From an uncultured Selenomonadaceae bacterium (GTDB taxonomy: Bacteria > Bacillota > Negativicutes > Selenomonadales > Selenomonadaceae), in contig CACZOL010000178.1 of the NCBI GenBank assembly GCA_902782705.1, forward strand, positions 1 through 26,876: DNA of 26,876 nucleotides, read 5' to 3'. Positions 6,780 to 13,857 of this stretch are shown one piece after another; the first letter of the stretch is position 1, and each line of letters starts with the position of its first letter. Under the pieces are notes generated by a model. It saw only the letters and a program-made list of their open reading frames with translations. It was not told the origin of the DNA and ran no database searches. The position numbers and the translations under genes were made by a program.

Positions 6780-6833
6780 TGTCGATAAAGCAGGATTGCC
6801 GAATTTTACCAATATAGAAGGGGGTTTTTACAC

Positions 6834-7040
6834 ATGCCGTATGTCAACATCAAGATCACAAGGGAAGGCGAGGTGACGGCGGAGCAGAAGCGGCGTCTGA
6901 TCGAGGGCGCGACGAATCTCTTGCATGACGTGCTGGGGAAGAACAAGGCGACGACCGTAGTGACGATCGACGAGGTGGAAACGGACAACTGGGGCATCGG
7001 GGGGATTCCCGTAACGGAGATTCGCAAGAAAGGCAAGTGA
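6834..7040 (+). CDS. 4-oxalocrotonate tautomerase family protein
   Basis: This 68-residue protein is a small tautomerase-superfamily subunit. Proline directly follows the initiator Met and would become the catalytic N-terminal Pro1 once Met is removed. The C-terminal DNWGIGG block corresponds to GHFGIGG of 4-oxalocrotonate tautomerase, with Trp at the Phe50 position. The catalytic arginine at position 39 of the classical enzyme seems to be replaced by valine (TTVVTID), so the substrate is probably different and cannot be named. The start is supported by GAAGGGGG at 6817-6824. The nitroreductase gene begins nine bases after the stop, so the two are probably co-transcribed. Confidence 0.9.
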   Translation: MPYVNIKITREGEVTAEQKRRLIEGATNLLHDVLGKNKATTVVTIDEVETDNWGIGGIPVTEIRKKGK

Positions 7041-7049
7041 GAAAACGTT

Positions 7050-7628
7050 ATGGAGATTATGAAGTTGATGGAATGGTGCCGGACGTATCGGAGGTTTGAC
7101 CAGTCGAGGCAGATTCCCGAAGAGGTGCTGGAGCGGATCATGGAGGCGGCGCGGCTGGCAAATTCGGCGTCGAATCGGCAGCAGCTCCGTTTTCTCGTGG
7201 TGCGTTCGCAGGAAATGGTGGAGAAGGTTTTCACGTTTACGCATTGGGCGGCCATTTTGCCGAAAGAGCTTGGACAGCCAAAGGACGGGGAGCATCCGGT
7301 GCTTTTTGTCGTGCCGACGTATGAGGCGACGGAAAAAGCGAAATGGACGGACGTGGACATCGGTATTGCCGAGACGCGTATGACGCTGGCGGCGGCGGCC
7401 GACGGCGTCGGAAGCTGTATCCTTGCCAATATCGAGCGCGATCCGATTCGCGAGGTTCTCGGGCTTCCGGCGTCGACAGAGATTGCGACGATCGTGGCTT
7501 TCGGCTATCCGACGCACGCGTCGCATATCGTTCCGATGAAAGACGGCGACGTCAAGTATTATCTGGACGAGAAGAAGGATTATTGCGTGCCGAAGCGCAG
7601 CCGCGAGGAGCTTTTCCGCGTCGTATGA
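7050..7628 (+). CDS. Nitroreductase-family FMN oxidoreductase
   Basis: This 192-residue protein belongs to the nitroreductase fold family, homodimeric FMN enzymes that use NAD(P)H to reduce nitro compounds, quinones, enones or related electrophiles. Seen are an Arg-rich N-terminal segment (CRTYRRF, 10-16), the FMN-binding SASNRQQLRF at 39-48, and a central stretch near residues 105-125 followed by GSCILANI, as in short single-domain members. The actual substrate is not predictable. The ATG at 7050 is kept although the ribosome site is weak (GAGAAAA); the nearby ATG at 7059 has no better one. It sits directly downstream of a tautomerase, a hint that both act on small reactive carbonyl or aromatic compounds. 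Confidence 0.88.
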   Translation: MEIMKLMEWCRTYRRFDQSRQIPEEVLERIMEAARLANSASNRQQLRFLVVRSQEMVEKVFTFTHWAAILPKELGQPKDGEHPVLFVVPTYEATEKAKWTDVDIGIAETRMTLAAAADGVGSCILANIERDPIREVLGLPASTEIATIVAFGYPTHASHIVPMKDGDVKYYLDEKKDYCVPKRSREELFRVV

Positions 7629-7643
7629 CGTTTTCCCGCATGG

Positions 7644-7679
7644 AAAAAGCGCAGGACTTTTACGAGTCCTGCGCTTTTT
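7644..7679. terminator. Bidirectional terminator between nitroreductase and metF
   Basis: AAAAAGCGCAGGACT (7644-7658) pairs with AGTCCTGCGCTTTTT (7665-7679) around a six-base loop, with A and T runs on both outer sides. Confidence 0.92.
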
Positions 7680-7691
7680 ATGTCTTGCGCG

Positions 7692-8564
7692 TTACAGCAG
7701 CGTGCGTATGCTTTCGCTGATCTTGCGGGCGATGTAGGGGTTGTTCATCGTGTAGAGGTGGATGCCGTCGACGCCGTGGCCGAGGAGGTCGACGATCTGC
7801 TCGGTGGCAAAGGCGATGCCCGCTTCGCGCAGGGCTTCGGGCTGGGATTCGTACTTGGCAAGTACGCGCTGGAATTTTCGCGGCAGCGTCGCGCCGCAGA
7901 GCGTTACCATGCGCTCGATCTGTTTCTTGTTCGTCACGGGCATGATGCCGGCTTCGATGGGGACGTGGATGCCGGCTTTCGCCGTTTTTTCCTGAAATTC
8001 ATAGAAAAATTCGTTGTCGAAGAAGAGTTGGGAAATCAGGCGATTGACGCCGGCGTCGACTTTCTTGCGGAGGTTTCGGATATCCGCGTCGAGGTCGGGC
8101 GCTTCGGTGTGTCCTTCGGGGTAGCAGGCGGCAAAGATCTGGAATCGGTCGCCGGTGTGCTCGCGAATGAAGGCGACGAGGTCGCTGGCATGGCGGAAAT
8201 CTTCTTTCGGCGTCAGGTCCGGTACGCGGTCGCCGCGCAGGGCGAGGATGTGATGAACGCCGTTCTGTTCCAGTTCCCGCAGCATGGAAAGTACGTCTTC
8301 GCGGGAGAAATGAATGCAGGGCAGGTGGGCGATGCCGACGCCGTGATATTTGTTTTGGATGGCCGATGCGACTTCGATCGTCCGTCGGTTCGAGCCGTCG
8401 GAGGAGCCGCCTGCGCCGCAGGTCACGCTGATGAAGTCGGGGTTAAGGTCCGCGAGGTCGTCCAGCGTGCGATAGACGGTGTCGAGAGGCATGTCCCGCT
8501 TGGGCGGGAATATCTCAAAGGAAAAAATCGTGCGTTGTTTCGCCGGTTGATTTTCTGTGGTCAT
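7692..8564 (-). CDS. metF: Methylenetetrahydrofolate reductase
   Basis: This 290-residue flavoprotein reduces 5,10-methylene-THF to 5-methyl-THF, supplying methyl groups for methionine synthesis. The TIM-barrel family is clear from FEIFPPK at 16-22 (Glu17 matches the catalytic Glu28 of E. coli MetF), the SVTCGAGGS block and the ALRGD segment that contacts FAD and folate. Length equals the bacterial enzyme. The ATG at 8564 follows AAAGGAGA. The gene starts 29 bases after the HD-GYP response regulator on the same strand with no terminator between, so it is probably read from the same transcript. No SAM riboswitch or MetJ-like box was seen in the short gap. Confidence 0.95.
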   Translation of the reverse strand: MTTENQPAKQRTIFSFEIFPPKRDMPLDTVYRTLDDLADLNPDFISVTCGAGGSSDGSNRRTIEVASAIQNKYHGVGIAHLPCIHFSREDVLSMLRELEQNGVHHILALRGDRVPDLTPKEDFRHASDLVAFIREHTGDRFQIFAACYPEGHTEAPDLDADIRNLRKKVDAGVNRLISQLFFDNEFFYEFQEKTAKAGIHVPIEAGIMPVTNKKQIERMVTLCGATLPRKFQRVLAKYESQPEALREAGIAFATEQIVDLLGHGVDGIHLYTMNNPYIARKISESIRTLL

Positions 8565-8593
8565 GGTGCCGTCTCCTTTCCTTGGATCGGTTT

Positions 8594-9652
8594 TTACGTT
8601 TCTTCCTCGTGGTCGCGCATGGTGAAGTTCGTATCGGCGTCGATCAGGGCGATCATGAGGTCGGCGACGTGCGGGTCGAATTGCGTGCCGCGTCCTTTCA
8701 CAATCTCGGAACGTGCGACTTCCTGCGGCAGTCCTTTGCGGTAGCTTCGGCTGGAGGTCATCGCGTCGTAGGCGTCGGCGACGGCGATGATGCGCGCCTG
8801 CGCCGGGATTTTCTCGCCCGCGAGCTTGTCGGGATAGCCTTTGCCGTCATAGCGTTCGTGATGGAAACGCGCGCCGATGGAGAGGCCGGGGAAGGTCTTT
8901 ATGTCTTTCAGGATGCTGGAGCCGATGGTGGTATGGGACTGGATGATCCGATATTCTTCGTCGGTCAGTTTGCCCGGTTTGTTGATGATTTCTTCGGGTA
9001 CGCCGATTTTTCCGATGTCGTGTAAGAGGCCCATGTAGTAGATATGTTCCTGCTCGGTTTCGTCTTCGCCGTCTTGGGCCGCCAGAAGCTGCGAGTAGGC
9101 GGCGACGCGCTCGGAATGGCCGTGCGTGTACTTGTCTTTGGCGTCGATGGTCTTGGCGAGCGCCATCGCCATTTCTTTGAAGAGCGCTTGGCTTTCGGCA
9201 AGGCGCTGCTCGGCGAGGTCGGTCTGCCGATGCACTTCCTGTTCCAGATGATCCTGCAAATATTCGTAACGAAGGACGCGGCGCACGCGCTGGCGCATGA
9301 CGTCGGGAACGAAAGGCTTCCGGACGAAGTCCGTTGCGCCTTCGGTGAAGCCGCGGGATTCCAGCTCTACGCCGATGTCTCCGGTCAGGAAGATGACGGG
9401 GATGTCGGCGGTCTGCGGCTGGCTTTTCATGGCGCGAAGGACGTCGAATCCGTCCATGCCCGGCATACGCAGGTCGAGCATGACGAGGTCCGCGCTGTGT
9501 TCGGCAAGCCACGCGAGGGCGTCCAGCCCGGAGTTTTTCGTTACGACGTCTGCTTCGTTTTGAAATGCACGGGAAATCATCATCAGATTGAGGTCGTCGT
9601 CGTCGACGGCGAGGAGCTGCGGCCTTCGGCCGCCGTAGAGAGGCTCCGCCAT
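8594..9652 (-). CDS. Response regulator with HD-GYP c-di-GMP phosphodiesterase domain
   Basis: This 352-residue protein joins a receiver (residues about 12-128) to an HD-GYP domain (about 155-340), a class that hydrolyses cyclic di-GMP. The receiver keeps the acidic cluster Asp17-19, phospho-acceptor Asp60, Thr90 and Lys112. The output domain keeps HDIGKIG (211-217), His240, HHERYDGKGYP (264-274) and DAYDAMTS (293-300), so it should be active. A helical linker at 130-160 joins them. The in-frame ATG at 9652 is preferred over those further upstream (to 9697) because AAAGGA lies eight bases before it. No histidine kinase is adjacent. It precedes metF on the same strand. Confidence 0.93.
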   Translation of the reverse strand: MAEPLYGGRRPQLLAVDDDDLNLMMISRAFQNEADVVTKNSGLDALAWLAEHSADLVMLDLRMPGMDGFDVLRAMKSQPQTADIPVIFLTGDIGVELESRGFTEGATDFVRKPFVPDVMRQRVRRVLRYEYLQDHLEQEVHRQTDLAEQRLAESQALFKEMAMALAKTIDAKDKYTHGHSERVAAYSQLLAAQDGEDETEQEHIYYMGLLHDIGKIGVPEEIINKPGKLTDEEYRIIQSHTTIGSSILKDIKTFPGLSIGARFHHERYDGKGYPDKLAGEKIPAQARIIAVADAYDAMTSSRSYRKGLPQEVARSEIVKGRGTQFDPHVADLMIALIDADTNFTMRDHEEET

Positions 9653-9692
9653 TTGCATCGTCCTTTCGCTCATCGAGGTTTTGGATATACAT

Positions 9693-9721
9693 ATCATAGC
9701 AGGAATGTATCGGAATGAAAA
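9693..9721 (-). promoter_or_regulatory. Probable promoter of the HD-GYP regulator
   Basis: On the minus strand TTTTCA (9721-9716), a 17-bp spacer and TATGAT (9698-9693) form a moderate promoter directly after the hydrogenase terminator. Confidence 0.5.
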
Positions 9722-9757
9722 GGAAAAAGACGCCTTTCGTCTGCGAAAGGCGTCTTT
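9722..9757 (-). terminator. Terminator of the hydrogenase operon
   Basis: AAAGACGCCTTTCG (9726-9739) pairs with CGAAAGGCGTCTTT (9744-9757). Read on the minus strand it ends in TTTTTCC. Confidence 0.88.
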
Positions 9758-9766
9758 GGGGGCAGG

Positions 9767-10474
9767 TTATGCTTTTTCCGCGCCGTCCACTTCGTCGGCG
9801 TCCTCGGGGATGTGTTCGAGGAGCTTGGAGCCGGAAAACATGCTGGACACTTCGCTCTCGCCTTCCATGAACTCGGCTCTTGTAACCATGTATAGGTGGC
9901 CGGAGGTGAAGAGCACGATGGCCCATGCCGTGTAGTGGTGGACCAGGTGCGTCATCATTTCGCCGCCGAGCCAGACGTTGACCCAGCCGAAGAGCGTTGC
10001 GCCGATGCCGTTGGGCTCCGTCATGTAGTACATCGCGAAGCCTGTCAGAACTTCGATGGCGACGAGTACATAGAGTCCGGCGTAAGACATACGCGCTAAG
10101 GGGTTCCTAAGATACGAGCGGTGGAATTTCTTTACCAGCATGTAGTGCATGGCGACGTCGATGGTGTCGGCGTAAAAGCGTCCTTTCCAAAAACGCGGGA
10201 ACAGGCGGTCGCCTTTGTTCACGATGAAGCCGTACACGCGCAGGATGAAGGCGGCGCAGAATGCGTAGGCGGCGAGGAAATGGATGTTTCGCACCCAATT
10301 CATCAGCATGCTGGTCTGCGTCGGCTCCAGTGCCATGATTTCCAGCGGCTTTCCGATCAAGATGCCCGTCACGAAGAGCACGATGATCGAGTCCACCATA
10401 ATCCAGTGGAAGATGCGGAGCCACGGACTGAACAGGTAATATTCCCGCCGCTTTTGAACCTTCACATTTTCCAT
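9767..10474 (-). CDS. hyaC: NiFe hydrogenase cytochrome b subunit
   Basis: This 235-residue integral membrane protein anchors the periplasmic hydrogenase and passes its electrons to the quinone pool through two b hemes. Four hydrophobic segments are seen (about 20-42, 62-84, 130-151 and 178-198). Candidate heme-ligand histidines lie in them: His23, His65, His179/180 and His193. The N-terminal YLFSPWLRIFHW and the HLYMVTRAEF near the fourth helix are typical of HyaC/HupC. The ATG has an excellent AAGGAGGG site and lies 12 bases after the large-subunit stop. It is the last gene of the operon; no maturation protease (hyaD type) follows. Confidence 0.93.
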   Translation of the reverse strand: MENVKVQKRREYYLFSPWLRIFHWIMVDSIIVLFVTGILIGKPLEIMALEPTQTSMLMNWVRNIHFLAAYAFCAAFILRVYGFIVNKGDRLFPRFWKGRFYADTIDVAMHYMLVKKFHRSYLRNPLARMSYAGLYVLVAIEVLTGFAMYYMTEPNGIGATLFGWVNVWLGGEMMTHLVHHYTAWAIVLFTSGHLYMVTRAEFMEGESEVSSMFSGSKLLEHIPEDADEVDGAEKA

Positions 10475-10486
10475 GTCGATCCCTCC

Positions 10487-12403
10487 TTACGATTCGACGC
10501 GCGTTCCCGTGTAAGGATCGGTGGTGACGACGCGGAGTTTTTCGCCTTCCGTGTTGAAGATATGCGTCGCGCAGGCCATGCACGGGTCGAAGGAGCGGAC
10601 GACTTTCACGATTTCGAGGGGCTTGTCGGGCACCTTGACGCGGGTGTCCATCATCGCCAGCTCGTAAGCGCCGTGTCCTGCGTGATCGTCGCGCGGGCAG
10701 GCGTTCCAAGTCGTCGGGACGATGCATTGGTAATTCGTGATACTTCCGCTTTCGATATTCACCCAATGGCTGAGCGCGCCGCGCGGCGCTTCGTAAAGCC
10801 CGACGCCTTTCGCTTTTTTCGGCCATTCCGACGGATCCCATTTCGCCATGTTCGCGACTTGCGTATCGCCGGCCTTGATGTTGGCGATGAGCTGGTCGAA
10901 GAAGAATTTCTCGATTTCCGCGTGGAGCTGCGCGTCGAGCGCGCGCGCCGCCGTGCGGCCCACCATCGTCGGCAGCCATACGTGAGGCGGCAGGTTCAGC
11001 ACTTTCGATACTGCGTCGATTTGGTCGAGCATCATCTTTTCCGCCCAAGTCGGGTCGGGGAGCATCTTCTGTTGGGCGCGGGTGTATATCACGATATAGC
11101 GCGCCAGCGGTCCGACCTCGCAGAGCTTGCCATGCCATTTCGGCGTCTTGAGCCAGGAGTACTTGCCTTTTTCGTCCAGTTCCTTCCAGTCCGTCGGCGT
11201 TCCGACTTTCGGTTTCGTGAATTTCGCTTCGGTGATGCCGTCCCACGGGTGGAGCGCCTTATCCGCGTTCGCGGAGGGGTATTCGTACCACGAATGCGCG
11301 ACGCCTTCGTTGAACACTTCGGGATTGCTGAGGTCTTCGGCGGTCAGTTCGGTGAACTTCGCCTGCGCAACGCCTGCGCCGAAGTTTTCGACGACGCCGT
11401 TGCAGCGGATCAGGCACTGACGGAAGAAGTCGCCGTTCGACGTGCCGGAGTATGCGTCCAGCGGGTACGCGCCGAAGCCGAGCACGCGCGTTTTCGCGAG
11501 GCCGCCGCCGTCCGTCATGCCCTTTTGGACGTAGATGTGGCCGATGGCGAGCAGGTCCGGCAGGTAGAAGTAATTGCAGAGCGTGCGGGCGAGATTGACC
11601 GCGCGGTCGACGATGGCGAGGCGCGCCGTGTTGACGGGGGCGTTGCCGTCGTCGAGGGAGATCGAGCAGGGCATACCGCCGACGATATAATGCGGATGCG
11701 GGTTCTTGCCGCCGAATACGACGTGCGGCGTGACCAGGTCTTTCTGCTTGTCCAGCATTTCAAGATAGTGGGCGACCGCCATCAAATGGACTTCCGGCGG
11801 CAGGATCTGATAGTCGGGGTGATCCCACCACTGGGCGGCAAAGATGCCGAGCTGACCGCCGGAAACGATTGCCTGTATTTTGTCCTTGATCGCTTTGAAA
11901 TAGGCGGGTGTTGCCTCGGGAAAAGCTTTCGGGTATGCCTCAGTATCCGAGGCGTTGGGGTTGCGGAAGGGAAGCTGGTAGGTGTTCAGCACCGTGTTCT
12001 GGAGGTTCGCCGTCGCGGCGGGGTCGGCTTTCAATGCTTCGACGGGGCTCACCCAGTCGAGGGCGTGCAGGTGGTAGAAGTGGACGATATGATCCTGCAC
12101 CGTCAGCGACGCCGCCATGATGTTGCGGATATAGTTCGCGTTTTTCGGGATCTTGATGCCCAGGGCGTCCTCTACTGCGCGCACCGACGCCAGCGCGTGC
12201 GCCGTCGTGCAGACGCCGCAGATGCGTTGGATGTAGGCCCAAGCGTCGCGCGGATCGCGTCCGTTCATGATGAGTTCCAGCCCGCGCCAGGCCGTGCCGC
12301 TCGAAAGCGCGTCGGTGACTTTGCCGCTCCCTTCGTCGACGGTCATTTCAACGCGCAGATGACCTTCAATGCGTGTGACCGGATCAACAGTTACATGCTT
12401 CAT
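10487..12403 (-). CDS. hyaB: NiFe hydrogenase large (catalytic) subunit
   Basis: This 638-residue group 1 large subunit splits or forms H2 at a Ni-Fe(CN)2CO centre on the outer face of the membrane. The first motif RICGVCTTAH (60-69) supplies Cys62 and Cys65, and the second DPCMACATH (606-614) supplies Cys608 and Cys611; all four nickel ligands are present. Residues after His614 form a 24-residue C-terminal extension that a maturation protease would cut off after metal insertion. The N-terminal VDPVTRIEGHLR is the usual opening. The ATG at 12403 overlaps the small-subunit stop by four bases (ATGA). It has no export signal of its own and would travel with the Tat-tagged small subunit. Confidence 0.97.
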   Translation of the reverse strand: MKHVTVDPVTRIEGHLRVEMTVDEGSGKVTDALSSGTAWRGLELIMNGRDPRDAWAYIQRICGVCTTAHALASVRAVEDALGIKIPKNANYIRNIMAASLTVQDHIVHFYHLHALDWVSPVEALKADPAATANLQNTVLNTYQLPFRNPNASDTEAYPKAFPEATPAYFKAIKDKIQAIVSGGQLGIFAAQWWDHPDYQILPPEVHLMAVAHYLEMLDKQKDLVTPHVVFGGKNPHPHYIVGGMPCSISLDDGNAPVNTARLAIVDRAVNLARTLCNYFYLPDLLAIGHIYVQKGMTDGGGLAKTRVLGFGAYPLDAYSGTSNGDFFRQCLIRCNGVVENFGAGVAQAKFTELTAEDLSNPEVFNEGVAHSWYEYPSANADKALHPWDGITEAKFTKPKVGTPTDWKELDEKGKYSWLKTPKWHGKLCEVGPLARYIVIYTRAQQKMLPDPTWAEKMMLDQIDAVSKVLNLPPHVWLPTMVGRTAARALDAQLHAEIEKFFFDQLIANIKAGDTQVANMAKWDPSEWPKKAKGVGLYEAPRGALSHWVNIESGSITNYQCIVPTTWNACPRDDHAGHGAYELAMMDTRVKVPDKPLEIVKVVRSFDPCMACATHIFNTEGEKLRVVTTDPYTGTRVES

Positions 12404-13494
12404 TTATGCGCTCCTCCCTCCGCTTCGGCTTCCTCAGCCTCGCGTTTCTGCTTTTGGATGACGCTCATTGCGCCGTGCAGGGCAACGCCGGCTGTCGACG
12501 CAATGGCAAGTCCGGCGCCGATGGTGTCAACATCACCCAACGGGCCGTATTTTGGCAGACGCTCCGAGAAGGATGCGCCGGAATCCCAGAAATTGTTGTT
12601 TGCGCAGCCGATGCAGGCCGCGCCCGACTGAATCGGATAGCTCATGCCCTGATACCAGCGCAGGTTGCCGCAGGAGGCGTAAGTCTCCGGCCCGCGGCAG
12701 CCGAGACGGTACAGGCACCAGCCCGCTTTCGCGCCCGCGTCGTCGTAGCGGTCGGCAAACATGCCGGCGTCGAAGAACGGACGGCGATAGCAGGTGTCGT
12801 GTATGCGGTTGCCGAAGAATTGTTTCGGACGATTTTCGCTGTCAAGCGGCGGCAATTTCCCGAAGAGGGCGATATGCATGACTACGCCGGTCATGACTTC
12901 GGGAATCGGGGGGCAGCCGGGGACGTTCACGATGGGCTTCGTGCCGGTATAATGCCCGACGCCGCTTGAGCCGGTCGGATTCGGCTTCGCGCCTTGAATG
13001 CCGCCCGACACCGCGCAGGTGCCGTAAGCGACGATTGCCATCGCGCCTTTGGCGACGCGCTGGAACGTATCGACGAAGGGCTTGCCGCCCGACATGCAGT
13101 AAACGCCGTTGTCCGTCGTCGAGACTGCGCCTTCCACTGCGAGAATATAGTTGCCCCAGTATTTCTTGATCGTTTCTTCCAGATGGTGTTCAAACGGCTC
13201 GCCGCACGCCGCGCTCAGAAGATGGTCGTATTCCAAGGCGATGCTGGACAACACGAGGTCGGACGCCAGCGGCGACGCCGAGCGGATAAACGCCTCGTCG
13301 CAGCCTGTGCATTCATGACCGTGCAGCCAAATCACGACCGGAAGCGGTTTCTTCTCCGCCGCCTCCACGACTTTGGAAACCATATCCGTTGATAGCCCCA
13401 TCAAGCTGGTCAGGGCGACGCAGCTCTTGATGAAACTGCGGCGGCTCAATCCTCGCCGGAGATAGGCTTCCCATAAGCTCTCCCGTTTTTCCAC
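12400..13494 (-). CDS. hyaA: NiFe hydrogenase small (Fe-S) subunit with Tat signal
   Basis: This 364-residue subunit carries the chain of iron-sulfur clusters from the NiFe site to the cytochrome. It opens with a twin-arginine signal, SRRSFIK at 17-23 followed by a hydrophobic stretch, so the folded dimer is exported by Tat. Cys62 and Cys65 (ECTGCDE) begin the proximal cluster site; later His/Cys groups (HDTC, WCLYRLGC, CIGCANN) fit the distal and medial clusters. A hydrophobic helix near the C-terminus anchors it in the membrane. The GTG at 13494 is chosen because AGGGGGGA lies seven bases before it; upstream in-frame starts (ATG 13515, ATG 13536, TTG 13545) have weaker sites. It is first of the three-gene operon. 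Confidence 0.94.
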   Translation of the reverse strand: MEKRESLWEAYLRRGLSRRSFIKSCVALTSLMGLSTDMVSKVVEAAEKKPLPVVIWLHGHECTGCDEAFIRSASPLASDLVLSSIALEYDHLLSAACGEPFEHHLEETIKKYWGNYILAVEGAVSTTDNGVYCMSGGKPFVDTFQRVAKGAMAIVAYGTCAVSGGIQGAKPNPTGSSGVGHYTGTKPIVNVPGCPPIPEVMTGVVMHIALFGKLPPLDSENRPKQFFGNRIHDTCYRRPFFDAGMFADRYDDAGAKAGWCLYRLGCRGPETYASCGNLRWYQGMSYPIQSGAACIGCANNNFWDSGASFSERLPKYGPLGDVDTIGAGLAIASTAGVALHGAMSVIQKQKREAEEAEAEGGAHK

Positions 13495-13543
13495 AGCTTT
13501 TCCCCCCTGTGTCATAACCTTGGATTCCGGTAGCATCAGAAAC

Positions 13544-13563
13544 AATAATACTTATTTATTATT
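13544..13563. promoter_or_regulatory. AT-rich dyad upstream of the hydrogenase operon
   Basis: AATAATA (13544-13550) and TATTATT (13557-13563) form a perfect 7-bp inverted repeat with a six-base spacer, 50-70 bases ahead of the chosen hyaA start. It may be a regulator-binding site; it matches no operator recognised here. No convincing minus-strand -35/-10 pair was found in this gap. Confidence 0.35.
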
Positions 13564-13608
13564 TTGACATAGATACGAAAAATCCTTCTTTTTCGTTCAC
13601 TTTTTTTA

Positions 13609-13775
13609 AAGGGAGCACTGAACAAGACCGTCTGCGCTCCTATCGGCTCTTTTTCCGTCTGTCTGTGTCAAATGTCTCTCGACGTAGCGCCCCGGCTACG
13701 ACTTCGAGACATTTTCCTTGACAGTCGAAAAAATCCCTCGATATGAGCACAAACTGCCTTCTTCATTGCTCCCTT
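13609..13775. repeat. 167-bp foldback palindrome (MITE-like)
   Basis: Two arms of about 80 bases (13609-13688 and 13695-13775) are imperfect inverted copies around a six-base centre. The outer 38 positions match at about 30, starting with a perfect AAGGGAGCA. The inner parts match again as AATGTCTC with GAGACATT and CGTAGC with GCTACG. No transposase, coding frame or clear target-site duplication is seen. It fills most of the 363-base gap between the hydrogenase and recombinase genes. Several arm differences would be G-U pairs in a minus-strand RNA, so a folded transcript on that strand is also possible. Confidence 0.72.
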
Positions 13776-13796
13776 GATGTTTCATTCAGAGAATCG

Positions 13797-13824
13797 TTGA
13801 TAATTTTCAGCAATGCTATATAAT
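13797..13824 (+). promoter_or_regulatory. Promoter of the tyrosine recombinase
   Basis: TTGATA (13797-13802), a 16-bp spacer and TATAAT (13819-13824) form a strong promoter. Just downstream ATATGT (13825-13830) and ACATAT (13838-13843) are an inverted repeat over the likely start point, a possible operator. Confidence 0.62.
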
Positions 13825-13857
13825 ATATGTATAAAGAACATATGCACGGAGGAACAG

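Noticed and set aside
8565..8593. SAM riboswitch ahead of metF
   Set aside because: The gap is only 29 bases, too short for any riboswitch, and shows no conserved core.
7680..8744. 354-codon open frame on the plus strand
   Set aside because: It is antisense to metF and the HD-GYP gene, where codon use and motifs clearly support the minus strand.
10121..12631. 836-codon open frame on the plus strand
   Set aside because: It lies antisense to the hydrogenase cytochrome and large-subunit genes. Its translation is rich in Arg, Val and Asp with no domain; it is a shadow caused by high GC.
13495..13545. Longer N-terminus for the hydrogenase small subunit (TTG 13545, ATG 13536, ATG 13515)
   Set aside because: GTG at 13494 has a much better ribosome site and gives a normal-length Tat signal.
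13609..13775. Invertible promoter switch between hydrogenase and recombinase
   Set aside because: The palindrome arms nearly touch (six-base centre), so no promoter segment lies between them to be inverted.
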